This document shows positions 11,142 through 22,390 of a DNA stretch of 64,000 bases, piece after piece. The notes below the pieces were generated by a model. That model was not told where the DNA came from, did no database searches, and worked only from the letters and a program-made list of their open reading frames with translations. Each line of letters opens with the position of its first letter. Within the stretch, counting starts at the first letter, position 1. Origin of the DNA: Datura wrightii (lineage: Eukaryota > Streptophyta > Magnoliopsida > Solanales > Solanaceae); the NCBI GenBank assembly GCA_035772735.1, contig JASDFA010000010.1:153452501-153516500 (forward strand), written 5' to 3'. Made by a program: the position numbers and the translations under genes.

Positions 11142-13191
11142 TGTCACGCCCTACCTTGGGAGGCGTAACTGGCACCTCATGCCACACTAGACTCTCAGCT
11201 AACCTGACTGGACATCTACACTTCTGGTGTATGCCAGCAGCACATAATCAAGAAAATAAATAGCTATATCTCGGCTGTAAACACATTCTTGGGTTGACAA
11301 AACCACTACTCAATACCAACAGTAAAACAGCTAACCCAACAACAACAACAAAATCATCCTATAGGGGGCTAACAAGACCACCATGCTCCTAAAAGATAAC
11401 ATATTTGGGCCCCACATGACCAACAATACATATAATATCACATATAGGCCCCACACGGCCAATAACACATAACTAACCTATAAACTATAGTATGCAAGCC
11501 TCTAAGAGTAAAATATTGGTTAGGATAGGGCTCTGGCCTACCTAAAACTATACAACAAAAGATAATCAAGCCTTAAGCGTCTGGAAACTCCAGAAGAAAG
11601 GAGATAGCCAATCTACTGGATCTAAACAGCTACTAAGACGGTCTCGAGCCCTATTTGTCTGAACCTGCAGGCAAGTATGCAGCGCCCCATGTGTGGGCGT
11701 CAATACAATATGTACCGACTATGTAAGGCAGTAAATAATATCTTGATGAAAACTGATAAGGAACTAGAAGTAATCAGTAATAAGGGCTAGAAGTTAACCT
11801 AACAATATGGACTATAGCTAACAAGTAATGCACAAACAAGAACCTAACCTGGCCCCTATAATCCTGGAAGGTACAAACAACACAAAATAACCTACCTGAG
11901 CCCCCATAAGCCCTGGCAAGTGCAGGCAATCAATACTCTTCCTATCTATACCACTATAGGCCCATAGGCAAGCTGTAACTAAGGTATACTTGGCCTTTGA
12001 AGCTGTGACCGAGCCTTCTGGGCTCCTGTGACTGTGTCTGAGCCATTTGGGCTCCTGTGACCGTGTCTGAGCCATCTGGGTTCCTGTAACTGTATCTGAG
12101 CCGTCGAGACTCCTGTAATTGTATCTGAGCCGTCTGGGATCCTGTAGCTGTATTTGTAAATGGAAGGAAGCTTTACGATCGCTAACAATAGGTAGTTCCC
12201 CTAAATAGATACCACCCGATCCCTTTGGCAACCTTGGTGCTAATGACTGGAAATTAAGGTCATTCTATCATGATTCTAGTCCTGTAGGCATCAAGATACG
12301 CCAATGATTTGTAAGTGAGCTCTATTGTGTATATATATATATAGGCATAGAACAGTACATTGTATCACCAACTATGCCCCTATGTTGCTTGACTTAACAA
12401 AGTATGCTAACAGCTATCCTCAGGCCTCTTCGGCCTCAATATGGAAACAAAATGCTTACTAGTTCCCTTAACTGGTAAATAACTGAATAGGGAATCCCTT
12501 CCCCGCTTCTGGCGATAATCAAAACTGAATACAAACCTCCCGACAAGGGATACTATGTTATAACCTCAATTTGTCTCGTAGCATCTAACGACGACACATA
12601 CAATCATAAACTACTATGGAGATACAACTCGTATCAACTATACAACAAGAATAACTTGCCAAAAGAGACTAGCCTTAACATACCTTACTTTCTAATTCTG
12701 AAAAATTATGATGAGTCGATCTTTCCTTTGGGATGTTAATCTTCAATGTTTTTTGTGCTAATACCATGAGTCACAAATAACTAAATTGTTGAGAAGCTAG
12801 GAGGACGAACCAGCGATACCGAAGTATTGAGAAGCCTCAAATTCATTTTTTTGCATTCATGCCTCAGCATAGAGGAACTCAAATATCTATCTACAATTCT
12901 CTATCTAATGGAGAGGAACCTTAAGTGCTACTCCCTTTATGGAAAATGGGTTCCACGCTGCTTAACTTTACTTATTATAATTAATTTGCTCTTGATATGC
13001 AATCAACATATGGCAAGTTATATAATAGCATTCACTAGTAGCTCTTGCCATGGACCCACGTGGAAAGTTGTTGCCAACATAGCTCTTATCGAAACCTCCT
13101 TTAGAATTAATACTTTGCCTGTCCAAATTAACATTTAATAAATAGTAATAGCACTTAACTTGTACATCACGATTAGGTAAATTAGTCGCTC
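11142..13191 (-). mobile_element. Gypsy solo LTR inserted into the copia integrase
   Basis: The left edge TGTCACGCCC...GGCGTAACTGGCACC is the terminus shared by several gypsy LTRs in this window, here in minus orientation. A GGGCGTCAATAC block near 11695 and a TATA run near 12330 also match those LTRs. The copia frame stops at 11142 and resumes at about 13192 (reading HVNYK inward), with no copia codons clearly lost between the two sides, so this is an insertion of about 2050 bp. The left flank is GCAAG. The right flank is diverged, so the 5-bp duplication is not exact and the right edge is approximate. Confidence 0.7.
12011..12155. repeat. 29-bp minisatellite, five units, inside the solo LTR
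   Basis: GAGCC recurs at 12011, 12040, 12069, 12098 and 12127, a period of exactly 29 bases. The units read roughly GAGCCATCTGGGCTCCTGTGAC plus GTGTCT. Related LTRs in this window (near 36545 and 62780) carry a single unit, so the array expanded in this copy. Confidence 0.85.
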
Positions 13192-14619
13192 AAAATTTTA
13201 TAGTTGACATGTCTCAAATGTGAATGTCATAAATTATTTAACTCAAACAAGTAAAAAGAAATTGAAAATTTTATTGCTTTGAGCAATAATTACATTCAAT
13301 TTGAAAAGGCCATCAGTTAGGTAACATTTTCCTACAAACACATCATTCTTACTTTATTACAGTTTGATTTAAAACAAGAACGCACTTAAATCCGTTCTTG
13401 ATAAGAAGTTCAGCAGAAACTAAGTTCTTCCTCATTTCTGAAACATGACATATACTATTCAGAGTCACCACCTTGCCGAATGTTATTTTCAGAAATATTT
13501 TCCTATAGCCTTCAATTGTGGCTGTAGTAGAGTTTCCCATATACATGGTCTCATCGGGTCCAACAGAGGCATAGGAAGCAAATGCTTCTCTGACAGTACA
13601 GACATGTCGAGTGGCTCTAGAGTCAAGCCACCACTCCGTTAGGCTTCCCACTAGGTTGCATTCACTCACCATAGCACACAACTCATCAATCTCCATGGTT
13701 CCTTCAACCATGTTAGCTTGATCCTCTTTCTTTCTTTTTTTGGAGCACGACATTCAGTAGCCTTGTGTCTAATCTTTCCACAATTGTGGCAGTTTCCTTT
13801 GAAGTTCTTCTTGCTAGGATAATTCTTGGGTACAGAAGGCTTCTTCTTCTTTTTTTTTTCAGATTAGTTGGAACAGTCTCAACATTATTTGCCCCCATAA
13901 TTATTGAGTTTCCCCGTACCTTCCTTTCAACAGCTTTATTATCTTCTTCGATTCTCAATCAAATAATTAGATTTTCAAACTTCATCTCCTTGCGCTTGTA
14001 CTTCAAATAATTCTTAAAGTCTCTCCATGAATGAGGTAGCTTTTCAATCATGGATGCAACTTGAAAAGCTTCATTGATGACCAAACTTTTAATGAAAAAC
14101 TTATAATTAGCACCATAGTTAATACTTTTGATAAGAGCATTAATTTGAAATATACCTTCAGCAAAGAGATCATGAATTATCACGTGCAACTCTTGGAGTT
14201 GTGTGATAACAGGCTTGCTGTCTATCATCTTGTAGTCCAGAAATTTGGCTGCAATAAATTTCTTTAGTCAGGCATCCTCTGTTTTGTACTTCTTCTCTAG
14301 CGCATCCCAGAGTTCTTTAAAAGTCTGCACGTTACTGTATACGTTATACAGATCATCCTCCGGATAGTTCTTGCACAAAAAATCTAAATGCTTCCAAGCT
14401 CAGTAATTAAGAACTGTTCATTTTTTAGAGTTGATTCCAGCATAACCGGAATATCCTCCTTAATGAGCTTCTGCAGACTCAACATGGCTAGCTGCCAGCA
14501 TTTGAAGTCAATGCAACAAATTTTTTGGACTTTTCTGTCGGAGCCGGTGTTGGCACAACACGGGTGGAGGAGACTACATTGCTTGTAGAGGCAAGCATGG
14601 GGCCATTTGTTTCTGTCAT
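13192..14619 (-). pseudogene. Copia gag, protease and pre-integrase region
   Basis: The start codon is at 14619 (MTETNGPMLAS). A gag region of the copia type (UBN2-like) follows with FLDYKM, QLQELHVIIHDLFAEG, IEKLPHSW and FKNYLKYKRKEM. A zinc knuckle sits at about 13750-13795, CHNCGKIRHKATEC, with all four CCHC ligands. The protease motif is at about 13613-13624, where the usual D-S/T-G-A reads DSRAT, so the third position is changed. The GAG pre-integrase motif HVNYK ends at the solo LTR. Gag packages the element RNA and protease matures the polyprotein. Stops near 14500 and in the capsid part, plus an extra stretch of about 20 residues after FAEG, show decay. Confidence 0.85.
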
Positions 14620-14875
14620 ATCTGTTCATTAATACTAACAAAAGTTAGCAATTGATGAAGATTCTATTTCTTCAAATCGAAAAACTTAGACAGAAATGAA
14701 CTGAATAATTGGTGAAGTTTTTAATATCTTCAAACCGAGTTATCAACCGGAGTAGAAAATTCGAAGATTTCAATCTCCAACAGTGAAGTAGAAAACCAGA
14801 AAGGTTTTAGTATCCAAAACTAGAAAATAGATAACACGAAATTTTAAACAAAGAAAAAATTATATTCCTTAAGCT

Positions 14876-15453
14876 TGTTGTTCTCCTGTGTTCGAATAAT
14901 TAAAACAAAAAATAATCTTGTTAATATTCGAGACCACTGAATTCACTGTGTGTCCTTAAAGAATTTAATCCCCTCACTGTATTCGAGGTTTTGGGTTACT
15001 TCCTCCCAGTATAAAACAGATATACCTGTTAATGGTATAGTAGTACCTCAAACACCAAAAATTTTGGTGAACTCTAAGAGCAGTAACAAATCACACAGTA
15101 GACTCTATTTTGTTTGTTAATAAATATGCAAAATGTTCGATGATTTTCTATCAGAAATAATGAAGGCAAAAGACCTTTATTTATAGCCAAAGAACTGAAG
15201 GAAAATGGTGTGAAAATAACTGTTCAAATAGTGTCGTTCGGAATGATAACCAAAATATTTCAGATTGACTTGCGTTGCACCTGCGTTTTCTAGGTGAGGA
15301 CCCGCGGCACGTAGGTGCAATTCGCAGGTGAGGACTTGCATTTCGCAGGTGCTTTGCCAGATTGCACAAAAAATCAACTCGAATTTTAAAATAAATTTGG
15401 TCTAAGAAATATATCAATCAATCAGATCAAATCCAAATCCAAATCTAAATCTA
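14876..15453 (-). repeat. Copia 5' LTR
   Basis: Partner of 7178-7872, beginning TGTTGTTCTCC. It is about 120 bases shorter because it lacks part of the CGCAGGTG-rich block. No standard initiator-methionine primer site was recognised just inside it, so the primer is unknown. Confidence 0.85.
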
Positions 15454-15656
15454 AGAATTTCTATTTCCTTGATTTTTTTTCTTCATATTTCTAAGTTTTA
15501 AATTTATAGTAACTTTGTTAGATGCTAAATTGATATTGCATTTACACTATTAACATTTTTCCTAAGATTATTTTCACACGGAAAAAGGACTGTGAATTAA
15601 TTTGTTACTACCGTCTTTATTTCTTTTTGTCTGATTTAAAATAATTAAGCATACAC

Positions 15657-15657
15657 A

Positions 15658-15693
<36 letters not shown>
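15657..15693. repeat. (TC)n(TA)n microsatellite
   Basis: CT dinucleotides pass into TA dinucleotides. It sits inside copy B of the duplication at a position where copy A has no repeat. Confidence 0.9.
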
Positions 15694-15744
15694 CAAGGAA
15701 AAAGTTAGTGAAATAGCTAAAATTAACTAGAGATTACTACCACC

Positions 15745-16893
15745 AGGGGCGGATCCAGCATAATAAGGACAGATTTAATTGAACTCATAACTTTCGACAA
15801 AAATCGATGTTGTAGAAAATCAACGGAAATTTGGATATATATCAGTCTATGAACCTGTAAACCAAAAGAGGCCATGGGTTCAGTGGTTGAAATGCTGAGC
15901 TTATTTCAATTCCACGCACAAGATCCGAGTACGATACTTCAACCCCTTGCATTTTCAATAAATTAGAGTTTTAGGTTCCTATTTAGTCCTCTTGCTTAGT
16001 TGTTAGCACTAGTTTGTAGCACATAAGCACATGAGACCCTTAACCCTTTGTTCCTTACTTCCTTTCCATTAAATGAGGACTCCTTTTCCTGTTCCTTAAA
16101 AGTTGTGAAACCCATTTAATCATTTAAATATTTTTTATTGTGCTTCACTGACTTATGGACTATTGTACTCAATAATTAGTACATAAAAGATCAAAGGGAG
16201 TGTTTCTTATTCTTCTTTGATTTTGCTGGTCACGGTATCTATGGCTCTCTGGTAATCAACCAAAGGAAGCATCCTTATCTCCTAATGATAAAAGCACAGA
16301 AGAAAGTTACCGTATTTTAAGTCCTAACTGCTCAATACGAAGGCATAATGATGAAACTTTTAATGGTTGTTAGTTTATTATATAGAAGGTGGATTATTTA
16401 AAAGTGTTACCTAAAAATGTGACTATTAATCATTTTTAAAATATGATAACTCGTTGGGTATAATTGCAGTGGTGATATTTATTGGATATAAGTAATTTTT
16501 GGTGGTTTTGATACCTTTTAAATATATATTGATATAGATACTCGTATTTGATTCAATTACTATTGTATAGTACCTTGAGGTTTTACTACTAGAAAGATTA
16601 TCAAAATCGAGGGAAGATCGATCCAATCCGTCGATATTTATTTTTATTTTTATTTTTTAATTATTTTTTAAAAATTCAATGGATTGGGTTGATTTTTCTC
16701 GTGCAAAAATTATAAAATTATATATATTTTAAAGAAAATCAATGTACTCACATACAATTCCAACAAGTCAAATTCTGATGTATGTGAGTACATTGATTTT
16801 GCTCAAAAAATCGGCCATGTCCGTCGGTACTGGCCTCACTTTTTAGGCATTTTTATAGTATTTATCCTAAAATTCTATATCTTGAACCCATAA
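15745..16893. mobile_element. Inserted repeat beginning AGGGGCGGATCCAG
   Basis: The block is absent from copy A of the duplicated segment, so it is an insertion of about 1.15 kb. Its left edge, AGGGGCGGATCCAG, is a sequence I associate with a common Solanaceae repeat, and the right side has TTGAACCCATAA. Around 15875-15955 a region reads GGTTCAGTGGTTGAAATGCT and later GATCCGAGTACGAT, faintly resembling a tRNA-derived promoter. The class (MITE or SINE-like composite) is not certain. The ends are approximate. Confidence 0.5.
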
Positions 16894-16937
16894 AGTTAAA
16901 TAGTGCTAAACATGGACATCAAATTTGCAATACAATC

Positions 16938-17162
16938 ATGGATGAAGAAATAAGGAAGATAAGAGTTGAGAATGAGAAGAAAGAGATGGAATTGCTCCTA
17001 TTTGCATGCTCGGAGGATCCAAAAATAGTGAATCATATAAACAAGAATGATACACCTAATTTTAGTACTCATTTAAACATGAAAAAAATTAAAATTGATG
17101 AGGCAAATCAAGCTAAAAGAGCTGCTCAAACTTCAACAATAAAAGCTGGAAATAGCAATTAA
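16938..17162 (+). CDS. Small unknown protein, copy B (74 aa)
   Basis: Paralogue of the frame at 3767-3967; not recognised. It starts MDEEIRKIRVENEKKEMELLL, eight residues longer at the front than copy A, then shares FAC, VNHI, ND, LNM, DEA, KRA and the end GNSN before TAA. About half of the aligned residues differ, yet no indel breaks the frame over about 190 bases. It lacks the TATAAATAG of copy A. An upstream ATG at 16912 opens a frame whose first eight residues match those from 3736 in copy A except for two conservative changes. Expression is unknown. Confidence 0.4.
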   Translation: MDEEIRKIRVENEKKEMELLLFACSEDPKIVNHINKNDTPNFSTHLNMKKIKIDEANQAKRAAQTSTIKAGNSN

Positions 17163-17420
17163 TTATTTAGAAAAACAGTTGTTCTCCTCCTATGGGATAT
17201 CTATCTTCATTTTGTTCTTGTATTAGCCTTTTTCATTAATGAAAATGTTATTTTATTTAAAATCAAGAATGTCCTCCTTTTTCTAGTTTTGTCTTTTAAT
17301 GAAGTTATCGTTTGCTCTTGAACAAGAAAATGGCAATAAACATAAAACTTCAATTGAATTGAATGAGCTCTTCTTAGAAAGAAAAAAAGGGATCTTAAAT
17401 GTTTTTAGTCAGCCTATTAA

Positions 17421-17975
17421 AGAAAGGAAAATTATATAATATAGTAAATATTTTTTTATTTATATATTATTGATAGCTATATTCATAAAGTTACACGTTA
17501 TTTTTTTCTAATATTTCTTTCCTTACTCTTTCAATCTCGCCCGTCTTCTCTCTCCCTCTTTGCCTCGCCTCATCTTTCCCCTCCTTCTCCCCTCTCTCTC
17601 TTCCTCTCTCTCTTTTTGTTTCTCTTTCTTTCTCTCGCTCTCTACACACATTCGATAAAACTTCTAAATATCCTTTCTTTTATTTAGGTCACCTCCATTT
17701 TACTGAATCAACAATTTTCATATTCTAATACAAATAATTTATAAGTTAAAATTGGTGTAATTGAAGATATTACTTACTCTACTCAACTATATATGCTTGG
17801 CTTTTTTAGAAAAAAAATTCTTACATTACCGTGCTTGAATTTTATACATATTCTTAAGATTCTCAATTATACAAAAATTTACAACTGGTATTCATGTGTT
17901 GCAATACTCATTTTAAATATATTTAATAAGTTGACGTGTAATTATCTATATATTATTAAACTCAAGTACAGTTAA
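17421..17975. other. Intergenic DNA with a pyrimidine-rich tract
   Basis: A C/T-rich stretch of about 130 bases (17515-17645) with many CTCT runs lies in otherwise AT-rich DNA. No gene is supported. Confidence 0.6.
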
Positions 17976-19650
17976 TTGATTTTCACCACAATCAAGTGGC
18001 ATAATTTATTGGAATCGAACTAATAAATATATAATTAGTTAAATGCAAGTATCACGTCTTAAAATTATGTGTAGTTGATGTCTCTAATTACAGAAAATAT
18101 TCTAATTCATATTATAAATTATATCAATTTTTTATAGCAGTATTTTAATTTAAATTCAAATTATTATAATTAGTTAAAAGCAAGTATTGCGTCCTAAAAT
18201 TATAACAATATTTGATTTAAATTCAAATACATCACATCGTAATTATCTCTGAGCAATAAATTTTCGCAATCTTTCTTCATATAGTAATACTAATTACATG
18301 ATTATAATTAGTTAAATGCAAGTATTACGTCCTACAATTATGTGATGTTGATGTATTACAGGAAATATTCTAATCCCTATTATAAATTATATTAACTTTT
18401 TATACATTACAACATAATTAGTTCGAAGTACGTAATAGATTTTCACAATCTTTTCTTGTATAATAATACCAGTTGAATGATTATAATTAGTTAAATGCAA
18501 GTATTACGTCCTCAAATTATGTGTTGTTGATGTATTATAGAAAATATTGTAATCTATATATTATAAATACAACTAACTTTTAATAATAGTATCTCATTTA
18601 AATTCAAATTACATGTTGTTGATGTATTATAGAAAATATTATAATCAATATATTATAAATTATACTAACTTTTCATAACAGTATCTCATTTAAAATATAT
18701 CACGTCATAATTAGTGATTTTATAATAAATTTTTATAATATTTTCTTGTCTATAAATACTAATTAATTTATTATAATTAGTTAAACACAAGCATTACGTT
18801 TGAAAATTATGTGGTGCTGATGTATTATAGGAAATACTCTAATATATATTATAAATTATATTAACTTTTTCATAACATCATATATATTAAATTCAAATAT
18901 AATACGTCATAAGTCACCTATTTATATTTCTAGCAAGACTAATTAATTGATTATAATTAGTTAAATATGAGTATTACGTGTTGAAATTCATAACTTCAGA
19001 AATCAAATTAATAATCTTAATTAATATTTATAATGTTTATATTTCATTATAATATAATAATCTAAAATACTTTTTTACTGTAAAAGTGTCAAGTGACTAG
19101 TTCTCAATAGGCCACTTACCTTAATTTCATGTTTTACTAATCTTTCCTTGTATAGTAATACGAATTAAATGATTGTAATTAGTTAAATGCAAGTATTACG
19201 TAAATTCAAATTATGTATTGCTGATATATTATAGAAAATATTGTAATCTATATATTATAAATTAAACTAACTTTTCATAACAGTATCTCATTTAAATTTA
19301 AATTAAGTATTGTTGATGTTATATAAAATATTCTAATATATATTATAAATTATATTAATTTTTTCATAACAATATCTCATTTAAATAAATATATCACCAT
19401 AATTAGTGATTTTATAATAAATTTTCATAATATTTTTTTAATCTAAAAATATTAATTAATCTATTATAAATTAGTTAAATGCAAGTGTTACCTCCTAAAA
19501 TTATGTGCTGCTAATGTATTATAGAAAACATTCTAATATATGTTTAAATTATATTAGTTTTTTTACAACACTGTATATATTAAATTGAAATAATCACCCC
19601 ATAAGTAACTATATTTCTAGCAATATTAATTAGTCTTTATAATTAAATAT
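17976..19650. repeat. Degenerate AT-rich tandem array
   Basis: A block reading about ATAATTAGTTAAATGCAAGT then ATTACGTCCT, TTGATGTATTATAG, and TATAAATTATA recurs at 18031, 18165, 18304, 18483, 18773, 18953, 19175 and 19463. The spacings range from 134 to 290 bases. Longer units add a CAGTATCTCATTTAAAT stretch. The units are related but diverged. It behaves like an old local satellite or a clustered MITE, and no open frame is kept. Confidence 0.75.
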
Positions 19651-20614
19651 AAATATTACATATTAAATTTTACATAATTTTAAGAATTGAATCAATAATC
19701 TTAATTAAATATTTATAATGTTTATATTTTATTATGGTATACTAATTTGAAATAATTTTTGTTGTAAAAATGAACAGAAATACGTTCACTTACTGTCTGT
19801 TCTCTGTCACGAACCGAAATGCAAGTATATATTATAAACTATAACTTTTTCATAATAGTATATATATGATAAATTCAAAAATATTACACCATAATTACAG
19901 TCACTTATTTATATTTCTAACAATATTATTAATTAATTATAATTAATAAAATATAAGTATTATATTTTAAAATTATAATAATTAATTCTCAATATACACT
20001 CGACTTGACCTTATACTTTACTATATAAAAATACTTTACTACCTTAATATCTATTTCTCGCGATATATAGACACCCCTTACGAATACTTTTACACGTAAT
20101 TATTATTTCAATCAAACAATTAATTATACTTATCTCAGGACAAATCAATTATCAAAATAAATATATTATTGATGTTTCAAAAATATACGCTTGAACTGAA
20201 AATTCTTTCTTTAGGAAGTCTTTTTCACTTATCTCTACTCATCACACTAACTTGCAATTTACTTCTTCCGATTGCAAATTAGTATAAATTCAAAACGTAA
20301 AATATAAAGATATGTTATCAAATTAATGGTAACACTTGCCAATACCATAGTTAATTATATTGCTTCTTTCGCCTCGCTCGATTGCACAATTGACGAAGAA
20401 CTAATTTATGAAATAATAGAATAAATATTACCAAATTAAATAGTTTTTGAATAAATAATTTCTTAAAAGACGAGCAAACGAAATGAAAATACCACAAAGA
20501 CGAGTAAAATAAATGGAAAAGAGTATTCACTATGGCTAGAAGTAAAATTCTAAAGGCTAAAAGTATGGCAAATAATTACAAACAAGATGGCTTCGTTGGT
20601 GTCATATGGTGTTG
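19651..20614. other. AT-rich DNA downstream of the LEA/TMEM205 gene
   Basis: Contains fading traces of the tandem array up to about 20000, then non-repetitive AT-rich DNA. The stretch next to 20615 would hold the 3' untranslated region of the minus-strand gene. Confidence 0.5.
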
Positions 20615-22284
20615 TTAGTAACTGCTGGAATGGACGAGTTGGCTGAGGTAGGCAAGGTGATAACTAAGAGCCATTAGCGTGAGTACATTCAGAACTGATG
20701 AGATCACATTCAGCTTCTTTAGCCTCTGACTCAGTCTCTCAACTTGTGGTCTCATTCTTTCTGCTCCCTCCGACAACTCTTGTTGGGTTTCAAGAGGTCC
20801 ATGAGTTGCTTGTTTGCCTGTTCTAGCCCCAGTTGGATCCTTTAAAGCATCCACACTTGAAATGCTTGGTTCCATGTCAAATACATCTTTCCCTTTCCCT
20901 TCCTCTTTCTCCAGTTTCATTCTCTCCCTCATCACCTGCAAAATTTCAACTACGAAACGTTTAGATATATAGAGAGGAAAGAGACTAGCTTACGACGGAA
21001 AGATTACCAAGTATAATTCCCTCGTCCCACAGAAGTGGGATTTACCAATATATGCAACCCCAAAATGTAAATCGAGAAATAGGTTTGACTGCCCACATAA
21101 ATCATAGTTTGATCCAGTGGTTAATTTTGATCATATTTCTACATAATCAGGGGAAAAAACAGAGGAAGTTGCTGCAATTATACCTTAGTGGCTCGAGGTT
21201 CCAAGCAGAAGGAATTGAACATGATCATAGCGAATGATGCCAGAAAAATGAGACCCTGGATTGTTTCTGTCCAATTCGTGTAATATCGATGTCTCTGGCT
21301 CAAGTAATGGCCCAAAAACGCTGCGGAAACGCCGTACAAAAGAGTCTTGAAGTAAACAGGGTAAATCTTGCTCTGTATCATAGCAAATTGCTGCTTCGGC
21401 AAAGACCTTGCCAAGATATTACTCGATATGAATGTCACCCAAAAACACACCCCATAACACAATGCAAATCCCAGCAAATGGATCATCCCCATTAGAGACC
21501 GAAAGCTCTTGGCTGAGAAGATGTATGCTGACAAATCAGAAAAGAACCTGCGAACAACGTGATAGTCCCTTCTGCCTTCCACTTTTAGCCTCTCTGCATC
21601 TTCTTTCACCTTTGATTCTACGATATCAAGATCTTCCGAAGCATTCCTCATCAGATGATGTTTCAGCGTCTCTGTTGTGTCAACTGCTTTTACTTTCACT
21701 TTCTCAGCAGTCTCTTTAGCTCCTTCTTTGACTTCATCCACTTTCTTGCCAACAGATTCTTTGGCTTTTTCTTTCAATTCACTGGCCTTTTCTGAAGCCT
21801 CATGGGCTTTGCCAGCCACTGTATCTTTCACTTTCTCGTAAGCAGTACCAACAGCCTCTTTTGCCTCTTCTTCAATTTCATGCATCTTTTCAGCAGCATC
21901 ATGGGCTTTTTCAGAAACAGAGTCTTTTGTCCCTTCAAGTGCACTTGCTATCCTATGTTTACACTTTCCAAAGGCATCACAAACAAGTTCCTTAGGATTC
22001 AGACTATGAAACCCACCTTTTTCTTTGATTTTGTCTGTAACTTCCTCTGTTTTTTCTGATGATTTATCTTTGACATCTGAAAGGAATCCTGTTTTTGATT
22101 TTTGCTCTGTTTCTTGTGGGGAAATTGAGACCTTGGTGTGTCCATCTGTTGGCTCATACTCGACAACTACAACCATATGTCCTTCTTTGACTATAACATC
22201 TTCTTTCTTCTCCGGATTTGGAGAAAGGACCCCTGCTGTGACAAGTGTGGTGAGTACAAGAGAAATGGCAAAAACATTCATCAT
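20615..22284 (-). CDS. LEA-like/TMEM205-domain membrane protein, two exons (473 aa)
   Basis: Exon 1 is 21184-22284 and exon 2 is 20615-20935. The 248-bp intron has a GT donor (AAG|GTATAA), an acceptor TTTTGCAG|GTG, and phase 0. The start chosen is the first of two ATGs (22284), giving MMNVFAISLVLTTLVTAG, a clear signal peptide. Residues about 70-225 are lysine-, glutamate- and alanine-rich amphipathic helix with LEA-4-like repeats (EKAHDAAEKMHE, EKAKESVGKKVDEVKEGAKETAEK). Membrane segments follow at about 263-287, 311-327, 342-360 and 442-466, matching the four of the TMEM205/DUF4149 family. The junction motif PRATKVMRERMKLEKEEG spans the splice and supports it. From memory, this layout matches the Arabidopsis LEA-domain protein AT1G72100. 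LEA proteins protect cells during drying; the exact role of this fusion is not established. The frame is intact. Confidence 0.9.
20936..21183 (-). other. Intron of the LEA/TMEM205 gene
   Basis: Bounded by GT and AG on the minus strand, and AT-rich compared with the flanking exons. Removing it joins the conserved TMEM205 motif in phase 0. Confidence 0.85.
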
Positions 22285-22390
22285 CTTTGCCTTTTTTTTT
22301 TTTTTTTTCCTTTGTGGAAAAAAGTAGAGAGACGGCACGGTGGAAAGAGGGAATTTGGGGATTTGAATGAGGAAGTTAAATTGGGAGTGC

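Larger units (their letters stand above)
7178..15453 (-). mobile_element. Ty1/copia LTR retrotransposon (decayed, minus strand)
   Basis: Two related LTRs flank, in minus-strand order, gag, protease, integrase, reverse transcriptase and RNase H, which is the copia order. The gag and RNase H resemble Solanaceae Tork-type elements. The frames carry stops and frameshifts, and a gypsy solo LTR splits the integrase, so the copy is inactive. The LTRs differ by many substitutions and indels, so the insertion is old. A matching target duplication was not found. The right end abuts the duplicated segment copy B. Confidence 0.9.
15465..17420 (+). repeat. Duplicated genomic segment, copy B
   Basis: Partner of 3436-4330 (see that entry). 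Copy B is interrupted at about 15745-16893 by a different repeat and carries a CT/TA microsatellite at 15657-15693. Its small open frame is retained at 16938-17162. Confidence 0.85.

Noticed and set aside
11818..12231. Two overlapping frames with repeated serine-, aspartate- and arginine-rich units
   Set aside because: They are translations of the 29-bp minisatellite in an LTR. Because 29 is not a multiple of 3, the frame shifts each unit, so they are not genes.
17515..17645. Pyrimidine-rich stretch as a promoter or splice region
   Set aside because: No gene follows on either strand. It is treated as low complexity.
22285..22338. Longer N-terminus for the LEA/TMEM205 protein
   Set aside because: The extension starts at a GTG codon and encodes a lysine run from the poly(A) tract. 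The ATG at 22284 gives a proper signal peptide.
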